Source of the DNA: Cloeon dipterum
Lineage: Eukaryota; Arthropoda; Insecta; Ephemeroptera; Baetidae
Length of the DNA: 64,000 bases
Reading direction: 5' to 3'
NCBI RefSeq assembly: GCF_949628265.1
Contig: NC_088787.1
Location: 6,748,501 to 6,812,500 of the forward strand
Both the position numbers and the translations under genes were made by a program. Under the pieces are notes generated by a model. It was not told the origin of the DNA and ran no database searches. It saw only the letters and a list, made by a program, of their open reading frames with translations. This document shows positions 28,012-38,600 of this stretch, one piece after another. The stretch's first letter is position 1; each line of letters starts with the position of its first letter.

Positions 28012-28025
28012 GTTTCCATGGCGAT
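28012..28025 (+). promoter_or_regulatory. Candidate RFX-factor X-box upstream of B9D2
   Basis: The sequence GTTTCCATGGCGAT is two imperfect inverted half-sites with a two-base spacer, close to the RFX X-box consensus GTNRCC-N-RGYAAC; the last half-site departs from it. It lies about 110 bases before the B9D2 ATG within a CpG-rich stretch (27980-28080). X-boxes drive ciliary genes in many animals. Assignment is by eye. Confidence 0.5.
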
Positions 28026-28135
28026 GCGCAGCGGTGCGTGTTCGCGGCCGCGACCGCGGCGTCCAATGGGGGTGGCGCGCGGCCGCATTCCGCATTCAAA
28101 AGGCAGACAAGATGCGAAGATGACGATGAGCGGCG

Positions 28136-29847
28136 ATGGCAGAGGTTCACGTGCTCGGTCAGATTCAGGGTGCCAGGCACTTTGAACGCAACTCGCTCTT
28201 CTGCAGATGGGAACTAAGGACGGGTATAACCATCAAGCAATTTTATTTCGGGAAGATTATATATTTGTGCGAAATAACGGCGTGTTTTTTTAATTGTGAT
28301 CAGGGGTCGGCTGGAAAGTGGTGACCGGGCTGACAGAGGGCCAAACGCAGAGCGACACCCCTTCCTGTGGAAATAACTCGTGCGTCTGGGCCCACCCCAT
28401 CGACCTGCACCTGCACACCAAGGGCCTTCAGGGTGAGTTATTAAAATTAAATAAAAAAATATTAAAAATGAAATTTGCTGAGTAGCATTTATCTAAATTA
28501 TTTTTCTATTCATTAATTGTTTTTCAAGAGGGAAATTTACCGTCAGGATGAAATAAATGTTTTTTTTATTTACAAACAAATTATTTTGGTCAAAATTAAT
28601 GTAATTAATTATTGTTTTCCGATTTTAAAAGGCAATAAAATTGAAAATAATACTCTTGATCGAAGAACAGGGTGATTTTAGTTAAAATTTTCTAGCATTT
28701 TGAATTTTCTCGAAACTGAAAACTGCAAAGCGGCCAATATTTAAGATTAAATTCAGAACCACAGGGTTGGGTAAGATTAAAAATATTTTTAGGAATAATT
28801 TTTAATGCACTGTTGGCAGTGTAAAGATAAGTTTTACTCTCAGTATAACAATTAATACATTTTGTTTATTGCTGGCTCTTAAATTGAACATTCTGATTTT
28901 CAGATTGGCCAAAACTGTTGTTTGAGGTGCACCAGGTGGACAAGTACGGGCGGAGCGAGCTGGCCGGCTACGGCTTTTGCAACATCCCTTCAACGCCGGG
29001 TCTCCACAATTTGGTCGTTCCAACTTGGAGACCGAGAGGTAATGAACAATAAATAATTTATAGTCACAAAATTACAATTTTGCTTACAAGAAAGGACCCA
29101 AAATGTTCTTAGAAATAATGTTAAAAAAATAATTATGTGTCATAAAAAAATATAGATTAATATTAAAACTCTTTTTGACCGATAAAAATTTGATCTGGAA
29201 AAATTTCCCGTACCTAAATTTATCACAGATGTCGTTTTTAAAATTTGATTTGTATTTTATGAATTAATATTGGTAAAAAATTTGAAATTGGCCCAAATAA
29301 AGCTTGATATTTTGTGACAACTATCCAAGAAAAAAATTAAATACTCTAACTGCGTAGCCGTTACATTTCTACTCGCGATTTGCTGATGGGAAATATCGGA
29401 TAAAATCCCAATATTTTATTCAAATCTAGCAGTTTTTTTAGAAAAAATTGTTTTTTTTTATGGAAGCGAAGATATCATAAAAAACCAGAATTTCTGCTCA
29501 ATTGGAAATTAAAGCATCTCACTGAAATTTTAAATAAAATCTCTTTCTTGATCATTTTAAACTAATTATTTTTAAATATGAAAAAATGTACGATTATTTA
29601 AAGACTCATCTTCACTCTCCAGGTTTAGATAATGAAATAAATAATTTTCCTTCCATTTTAAAATTAAGGATCACCGCGGGACCGATTCCGGCAGTTCTTC
29701 CTGGGCGGCAGCACGCAGCTGAGCGAGCCCGAGTTGGTTTGCAGCAGCGAGGACCGCTACCAACTGAGCACCGAGTCGACAGGCACCGTGCTGCTGCAAC
29801 TCGCACTCGTGCTGCGCAATTTCAAGAGTCAGGGCGTCGAAATTTAA
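28136..29847 (+). CDS. B9D2: B9 domain-containing protein 2 (B9D2), first cistron
   Basis: Ciliary transition-zone protein of the MKS/B9 complex (with B9D1, MKS1 and tectonics), gating entry to the cilium. Exons 28136-28223, 28304-28432, 28904-29038, 29669-29847; phases match and give 176 residues, essentially the family length (about 175). The start MAEVHVLGQI is the canonical B9D2 N-terminus. The single B9 domain covers nearly the whole protein, with the family phrases HPIDLHL, TKGLQG, LAGYGFCNIP and WRPRG visible. The stop codon is followed after two bases by the ATG of tectonic on the same exon, with no polyadenylation signal or splice site between, implying a shared mRNA. Confidence 0.96.
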
Positions 29848-29849
29848 AA

Positions 29850-32800
29850 ATGTGGCCAAGGGCCACTCTCCTCTTGCTGCTCGGCGCGTTGTCCGCCGGC
29901 CAAAACGTCACCGAATTGGACGACGAGATGGTCACCAACACCACTGCTGAGTATTACGAGGACGAGCTGGCGCAGAACGACACCCTCCTGCAGACGAGCA
30001 CTGCTGCTGACAGCGAGGAAGTCGCGACGACAACTGCCAATGCGTCGACGGCGACGCCGGTCACGACGGCGGCGCCGACCACCACCACGCCGCCGCCTCT
30101 GTTCTTTCCGCAGAGGCTGCTCGCTGACTGGTACTGCACCTGCGATCTTCAGGTATGAAGTTCAACTGTTGTTCTAATTTTTTTTTAATTCTTTCAGATA
30201 AAACAGCCGTAATAAAATAAATATTTTTTATTTAAGCTAAAACGTTAAATAGCTTTTTGTTGCTTATTTTCATGCTAATAATATTACATTTTTAGAAGGT
30301 AAATACATTTTTTTCTATAAACTATTTCCTTCAATTGGAATTTTTCTATCAACAGATAAGTTATAATTTTCCAGAAATCTTTCCGTGCAAGCACAAGCAA
30401 CCAGGGCTCGCAAAAAGCCGCATTTTTCTGGAAAAATACTGTCTTTTTGCGGGGTTTTTCTGCAATTTTCCCGAAACACAAGCATTTATATTTACAATCA
30501 AAAATTCACATTAGGGATTTTTACATTATCAGTGTAAAATAAGCCACTGCGGTTTCACCAAAAGACCGATAATTTTAATCAAGACTTTTTGGCGCGAAAT
30601 GCGACACTCGGAAAACCATAAACTGGTGCTTTTAACAGAAGGTTTTTGCGCAAAAACCAGTGGTGCAATTTTGCGCATTGCAAAATTAAAATTAGTGAAC
30701 CCTGCAAGCAACTGACTTCATTCATAGTTTAAAAAAGGATTGAAAAAATCGGGTTGGAAAACATTTCCCTCGATCCAGCACACTATTTACTAGATTAAAT
30801 CATGAGTTTAAAATTCCGGTTCTGATTTTAAAAGCTACAAAATTAAAAAAGATGTGTTTTGGAGCCAAAATTTTGTACAAATCAATTTCATTTTAACAGC
30901 TAAAACGGCTGAAAATTGTCTAATCTCGAGATTAAATATTGGCTTTAGTAAAACAGTCAAATAATTTTAAGTTTTGGGGGGATTTCTTATTCAATTTGGA
31001 CGTTTTTCGTTGCATTGTTATTAATACCAAATATAATTAACACGTCGCGCGTACCTCTGTTATTTTTGTTCAAGAAATGTTTATTTGAATTCCTTACCGT
31101 TTTGAAAATATAATTTTTCTTGGAGAACGTTAATATTTAGAGTTTTGAAAATAGTTCTACAACAGTATCAATTTTTATTAAAAACTGTAGAAAATATTTT
31201 GTAATTAAATAAAATACTTAATAGTTATTTAATTAGTTTTGTGACACATTTTAATTATTCAAATAATTTAAACCATCATATTCACGCGTTTTGAAATTTG
31301 CAAGGAAGAAAACTTAAAGAATCAGAAAATAATCTTTATAGATCTAAATAATTGTGCCTCAAATTTTAGAAATTGGAAAAAATATTTGATAAAAACCAGA
31401 ATTTTTAAATTATTACATGAATTGTTGCTGTTTTCCACTGTCTTAGATAGTTTTGGTTGTAAAACAAGGTTGTAAATAGTATTAAAATAGTTTCAAATGC
31501 TTAAAATAATTTTTATCGTATGAATTAAATTCAATATTTTTGTTTTTCTTTATCTTGAATTAAAGTTAAGAACATAATACAAAAATATTTACACCTCTCA
31601 GATCGGCGTTTGCGACATTGACTGCTGCTGCGACCGCGATTGCTCCAAATTCGACCTGTCCGCCTTTCCGCGCTGCCAAAAATCATCAGATGCGACCAAC
31701 AACGAGCAGTGCAACACAAACGGATTTCTCTGCATCTTCAAAGACAATTTGCCCGAGAGAAACTGGCTGCACAGCCCCAAGGTGATGAGACAAAAGATAA
31801 TCCCCATGATAGCAAAAACCCTAATAATTTTGACTGCAGGTTGCTCTGACCCTGAAGGAGTTCGATTCCCTGGCGTCCCGGTATCAGAAACAGTGGTCCT
31901 GGAGGCATCCGCGCTTCACGCCTGCCAAGCCGCAGTTCGAGCCGGTGAAAAGGTACATGGCCGGCGACCTGATTTGGGTCACGAAGGACAACAGCACTCT
32001 GCAACCTTTTGGTAGGACGAGAAATTTTTAATTTAATTGTGTATTCTAGAGTATTAATTGTCAAATATAAACAATTTGTTATATTTAACTAAAACTATAT
32101 TTAAATATTATATTTTTATTTTATTGATTGTATGAGTTTTTAAGTTAACATTAATTTTATTTTAATTTATTGCTCCTTAAAACAAAAATTATGCACACTA
32201 ACAAAATTCTTAAGAATCGAATAAATTTTGCCGTGTGTACAGATTTAATTTATCAATAGAGGTTCCTCAGAAGTTGTATAAATATTATATATTTATTTGC
32301 AACATCATCCCCAAACGTTGCAATATTAAGGTAATTAAAAGGTTTTGGTGAATAATTCAAATTAAAATTGATCAAAAATGAAAAGAAAAACGATAAATTT
32401 AATAACGCTTTTTGCTAATATGCAATTATAATTTCATTTATACAATAATTATCCAGAGTCAAAGTGAGTAAATATTAAAACAATTATACGATCTATCGAT
32501 TTATTGCATAAATAGTTTTATTGTCCTTTAGTTCAACATTTTAATCATTTTTAATTTAAATTGATTTTAAACATTACATACTTTTGCATATATTAACAAG
32601 AAAAGTTGTGGTGCAGTGTTGCCGCTTTTGGGCCGGAACTGCGTGGGTGAGAAGAGCGTGCGCTTCCTGCGCGAGGTGAGCGTGCGTTGCGTGGTGGGGC
32701 TGCGCCACCCGCTCGCCACCGGCGCCGCCTTCGACGCCCTGCGCCTGTTGGGCAACGTGTCGGCGCCCGTGGCCAATCAGAGCGCGCCCTGGCTGCCCCT

Positions 32801-35076
32801 GCGCCGCTTCCTCTGCCCCGTTGACGGCAATGAGAGCTGCGTCGAGAGCGGCGCCGCCACGCACGCCGCCCGAGTGGCGCTGCACGTGCATCACAACGGC
32901 ACCAGCGGCATCGCCGCCGCGAAACTGCTCCTCTGGCCCGCTAAACAACATCAAGGACAGCTAAATACTTTGCTGGTAATTAATTAATGAGAGGAAAACC
33001 AAATAAAAATAAAAATAGCAGATTGATTATTATTACAAGATTTATTTTTAAAATTTGTCGAAGCTTGGCATTTTTTTAAATATTTTAATTGTCCCAAATT
33101 TAAATTGATTTACAAGGTGTCCTCGCAGTTAAGAAAAGATTAAATTTTTCAAATACTTTAAAAACTGATCAGAAAGATGTTCGTGGGGATAAAAAAATGA
33201 ATATTTACAGATATTTCTTACTGCGTTGAATGCCTTCATGAAAGTCTTGTTCTGTTTTTTGGCAAAATTAATTGATTATTAAGGTTTTGTTTATTTCAGG
33301 TGAAATTTGGCCTGTTAAAAGGTGTTTTGAATCGATTATTAATGGGATATATTTGAAAGCAAAACAAACAAAAATCCCTCTGTGGGCTCCGTAATATGAT
33401 CTATTTATTTAAATTAATATCAGAAGAATTAAATGCAGCTTCCTTGGTATGCTTATTGCGAGCTTTTATTTCCTCCTTATTTCTACAAAAGGGCTTTGCA
33501 CTCTATTTTGGTTCATGAGCTAAAAATGAAACATGAGTTTTAATTAGAGTTTGTCACAAATTTACTAAATCAATTAAATTGAAAGCATCGCATAGACGAT
33601 CAAGCGTTTTTTTAGCGATTTTTTTAAATAGCGTTTATAGATTAATTTTGTTTAATACTTTTATTTTATTTAGCCTTGGGTTTTACTTGAAATTATTTCA
33701 TTATTTGGTATTTAATTTGCTTTAAACTAGCACTTTACTAATATTAAGTAACTTGTTTCATAATTTAAATAAATTGAAGGTTTCGGAATGTCATATTCCA
33801 AAAATCCTGAGCTTGAATCTGTAGGAAATATTATTATTTTTTTTAATTAAAAAACAAGTTTTTTCTCTTTTTTCGACAAGAAATTTATTTCCCTGCGTCA
33901 GTTGTTTGAATTAATTATTTTAGGCACATTCAAATCGTGTAACCAAGTCTCGGTGAATTATAATTGCGAGCCTGAGTAACTGTAATTGCGAATAAATAGG
34001 TTTGCAGGAACAGAAAATCTTGAACCTAGTCTCGGTGTTCATAAATAAACTTTTATTGTTTAAGGCTACAGTAATTATTAGACAGCTTCATTCTTTTGAA
34101 AGTTATAATTTGTGAAATATCGATCATTTTTATTTTATTTTAGGAAATGTATGCTTTCTAAAGTAATTATGCAGCTACAGAAATGCATTTCCCTTGTTTT
34201 TAATCAAAAGTAATTAACTGAAACAAAAATAAATGGTTTATTTAAATAAATTAAAAAAAACCAACAAAACTACTTTATCAAGGATGAATTAAAAAAAAAA
34301 TAAAATCTCTTTTTCAGGAGTTTTCCGTTCGATTCTTCTGGCAGGGGAAGACGGAGGCGGCAGCAGCGCCTCGGAGGAGCGGTTCGCCAGGGTACCTGCC
34401 AGGTCGTCCTGTCATCGCTGGCGTGCTGAACGGCGAGAAGACGGCGGTGGCGTCACTGCGGCCGTTTCTGCTCGCGTCGGCCGACGAGAGCGGCGCATGT
34501 GGCGCCGCCACGGCTCTGCTCTTCGGCGAGGACGCAGTGCGGACGTGCGACCTGGCGCTGAACGCGTCGGCGGACGCGTGTCCGGCGCGCACGGTTTTGG
34601 GCACCCTGGCGCCGGGCGGCGGAGGCGCCGCGGCCCTGGTGGCGGCGTTCGGTGACGCCACGATCGACGCCGGCCTCGTCGACTGGCTCCCGGTGGCGGT
34701 GCGCGAGCGGCCTAGCGGCGCCGACGCGTGCGGCGCCTCGCCGCTGTCGCTCGGCGTCGACGTGCTGTGGGCCAAGGTTGGCGCCGCGCACGCTCCGCAG
34801 AACAAACTGGTTGGCGTGGCGCTGGCGTTCGGCGCCGCCCGCCCGCTCGCCGGCGCCGCCACCGTGCGGCTGACCACGAGCGTCACCTTCCGAGAGGTCA
34901 CCGCCGGCCTCAAAGGTCATTTCGCGCCGCCGCCAAAGTACGAAATCCGCCTGCCAAACGACTTTTTCTACCCGCTCTTCGGCCCCGCCGTCGCCGCCGC
35001 TGCTCCACGGTGGACTCTCGATTTCACCCTTTCTGTGTTCAGTGTGACCGTCTGGCTTGTCTATTTTGTGCAGTAA
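29850..35076 (+). CDS. tctn: Tectonic (TCTN), second cistron
   Basis: Transition-zone glycoprotein that helps ciliary membrane composition. Exons 29850-30152, 31602-31781, 31840-32011, 32617-32975, 34318-35076; all in phase, 590 residues. ATG 29850 is supported because it begins a clear signal peptide (ATLLLLLGALSAG), followed by a Thr/Ser-rich linker and the hallmark cysteine cluster WYCTCDLQIGVCDIDCCCDR with DCSKFDLSAFPRC. The tectonic domain fills the rest. The C-terminus ends in a hydrophobic segment (LDFTLSVFSVTVWLVYFVQ) that could be a membrane anchor. The last exon is strikingly GC-rich (Ala, Arg and Gly codons ending in C/G) between very AT-rich introns. AATAAA-like signals follow near 35117 and 35173. 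Confidence 0.93.
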
Positions 35077-35654
35077 AATTTTTCCTCTGATGCGTGGAAG
35101 CGAACGATAAGTGAAAATAAAAAAAAATAAAAAATGTAGTTTAATTGTATCTCTTTGCGCAACGAAATTTAAAAATAAACGACGAATTTTTCGAAACTGC
35201 GACTCTTGGAACCCAGATTTTAACTATCCTGATCTTGGAAAAAGCGCGTTTTCATAAATTAAACAAATCAGATTTTTAAAAAACCGTACACTTCTGTTTG
35301 ACCCTTCATGATCTCTCGTTTAGGCCTGTGTGGCCGAGTTTCAGTACAAGAATGTAAATATTTGACATTGATTTTTAAGTTTCAAAAATTATTTAAATTT
35401 TCAAACCACCCAGTCCTTTTTATTTGTTTGTTCGCCAACGGGAGTGTAACCGCATTGTAAAATATATATGCAGATAGCATTAGTTCATGGATTGAAACAC
35501 AATAAAAAAAATCATCGATTATTTGATAAACGCATGCATTTTGGTGTTTTTTTCACTTCACATCTGACAATTGCAGATTTTTCGCAATGTTCGTATTTAG
35601 ACACCAAATTTGTAAAAAAAAAGAGTTCTACAGACGGGTGCAGTCAAGTATGAG
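35077..35654. other. Convergent 3' region between tectonic and the TAZ gene
   Basis: Holds the 3' ends of both genes, which face each other. No other gene is supported; the frame at 35468-35653 is low complexity and overlaps the TAZ gene 3' UTR. Confidence 0.5.
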
Positions 35655-38600
35655 TCACTTGATCTCGTTTACAAACGGACACACTGGACATCCGGGATCC
35701 TTGCATTGCTTCCAGTGTTTGAATAACAAGCGAGTTGGCTGATAGTGAGGCATATCGCGGAACTCGCCTTTCTCACACCTTTCCATGTGATTAAAATCAT
35801 CTCTCATTGAATTGCAGCATAAGTGCTCGCACTGGAGTAGAAATAAATATTTTAGAAATGTTCCTGAAAAACCTATCTGATTTTACCAGCATCCATCGCT
35901 TTAACTGTCGAGCTCCGTCTCCACTGCTGATTTCAATTGCTCGGAGATAGCAAATGTAGCCTACAAGCGTCACCGCCTGGCGCTTGTGCAAAATTGACAT
36001 TCTTGAAGGATCTTCTGGGTCTAGGATCATGTGTCCGAGATCGTCATACCTTCGTAGCGTATCTATCACGCAGGCTGAATCGATTTCTGCGGAATCATAT
36101 TTAATATTCTTTCAAGAAGTAAAATTTTTATTCGTTAGTTAGTGATAAATTCTTTAATAACAAATTGTCGGTTTGCTTAAGACGATTAGTGCGTCAACAC
36201 CAATTAGTTGCACGTTTAAATGCTAGTATTATAGTGTACATACCTTCAGGAACTTTTGTACGTTGGGTCGTGCGCATGGTCGAGTCAGCAATAGCAACAC
36301 CGCCGACAGTAGAAGTGAGTTGAATGGTTGTGATCAATTCTAACATTCCTGTAAATATATTGTTTAAATTATCATCCATACACATTTTTACACCAGTTTT
36401 ATAAGTTGTTCGAATTCGGCAACAGATGGCGCCGTAATAAATTTTAAGGCACTTTTCGCGATTTCAGACTTAATCCTGCTGCCAAGCATTCTTTACTTAT
36501 TATATTTTCTTTTAAAGTGCTGAAAAACAAAATCGCCGTGGAATCGTGAAAAACTATTATTTGAAATATACAAACTGGACTGATTTTGGGTTTCAGCACT
36601 TCAAAAGAAAGCATATTTGGCAAGCCTGATTACAAATAATTGTATGACTGTAAGTGAAGAATATACTGCAGCCGAAGGATAATTGAGTCTGAAGTCCCAG
36701 CGGAAAGTGCCTTAAAATTAAATTTATTTCGAAAGTATACGGTGGCACCATCTGTTAGCGGCTTGATCCAACACTAAGGGCTTCTACAACTGGTGTAATA
36801 AGGAAATATATTTAAACAGCTGATAAATTAAATTAATTTCCAACATATATTAGCACACTCACCATCTATCTTTCGGCAAAAATTGTACGCTTCCATTGTT
36901 TGGCTATGGTAGTCTTTAAACTGTGAAAATGTGTTTAAACAAGCTAATTTTTTTTATTAAAAAACACTCACATCAGAGTTCGTGATTCGGCTAATATCAG
37001 AATTTTCCTCTGGAACTGGATCGCCGTGTTCACCAACAGCATTCTCCTCAGCCTCTAAAACAGGGCTCGAAGACTGCTGGTCACGCTGCAGGGATTCAAT
37101 CGGACTCAGAGGTCCAGCTGCGACTTCGCCCGTTCCTTGAATAATATTTTTATATTACAAACATACAAAAATCGCTGCTGATAAGGACTCAGTGTCCCAG
37201 GACTTTCTGGGCGCAGCAGATTCGTGTCCAAGAGGTCATACTTTTTATAAGATCTATCATGCAGGACGGATTAAATTATCCTGCATTTATGCGGAATCAG
37301 TTTTTAGTTATTGTTAATTTATAAAATAATTTTTGTTATTATTTAATCCACGAGAGCTATAGTTGCCACTTACTTTCAGAATTTTCTGCTTCCAAGGCCA
37401 TGTTCCTAAAGAATGTGTCAATGTCTTGGATGATGTCCTCGAAATCGTCCGCCTTTTCATTATTCTTTTTTAAGACTTCCTTCGAGCCGTCAAAGGACTG
37501 TATGAGTCCAGATAAAGCGGGTTCTACGTCTGAAAAAACTGTTATAATTTTTCATGTTGAAAAACCGTCATCCTGAAAAGAGTTTCATTCAACCGCATCA
37601 ACAATTCTGATGCGAGATTTATATTTTCTACAACAAATGGCGCCAGAATACACTTTCTTAAAAATTTATTTTTAAGACATTTCCTCTGCGATTTTAGACT
37701 CTATGCATTTCCACTTTAAAATATTTTCTTTTGACGTGCTGAAAACCAAAATCATTCCAGCCATTTGCCGTAGAAACATTGGAAAAAATGTTACGTGTCA
37801 AAAACTAGTTTTTCAAATATTTACAGCGATCCCCAGTGGCCATCCACGTTGCCACCACGAAACCTCGTCCGTGGATTTTACGTGGATGAATTCCACGAAC
37901 CTATTTTGCCATTTTTTCTAGTGCACTCGTTTGGAAATACTTTCCCTTTCGATATTTGACCATTTTTGAGCAGATTTAGTTTGAATTTTTGGGTTTTTAG
38001 GGCAAAATTAACGTCCGTGGAACTCACGTGGATATGATCCCCAATTTCCCAAATTGAGTTTTTGAAGCTCTTTTTGTGCCTAAATTATCGGTAAATGAAT
38101 TAAGTGCTCCTCTAAAGCTATTTCATTTAATTTTTTCTTAATTTTTTTGTAAATTTTACTTCGTGGAAGGGTCTCCGTGGATGCTCCGTGGATGTTCCGC
38201 GGACGATCCACGGAACTCCGTGGATGCTCCGTGGAACTTACGTAGATGATCCCCAATTTCACCAGTCATGTTTTTCATTACTCTTTTGTGTCTAAATTAT
38301 CAGTAAATGAATTTTAAGTGCTCATCCAAAACTAGTTTAGTTGATTTTTTTAAATTTTGTAAAATTCCCCATCGTGGAAAATTTTTCGTGGATGCTCCGT
38401 GGAACTCACGTGGATGATCCCCAATTTCCCTAAATCGTGTTTTTAATTCACTTTTTGTGTCTAAAAATTATCGGTAAATGAATTAAGTGCTCCTCCAAAG
38501 CTAGTTTATTTAATTTTTTATTATTTTTTAAAATTTTACTCCGTGGAAAAGTCTTCGTGGATGCTCCGTGGAACTCACGTGGATGATCCCCAATTTCCCA

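Noticed and set aside
34314-34920. Long antisense ORFs opposite the last tectonic exon
   Set aside because: They arise from the GC-rich codon pattern of tectonic; no start context, splice signals or family resemblance.
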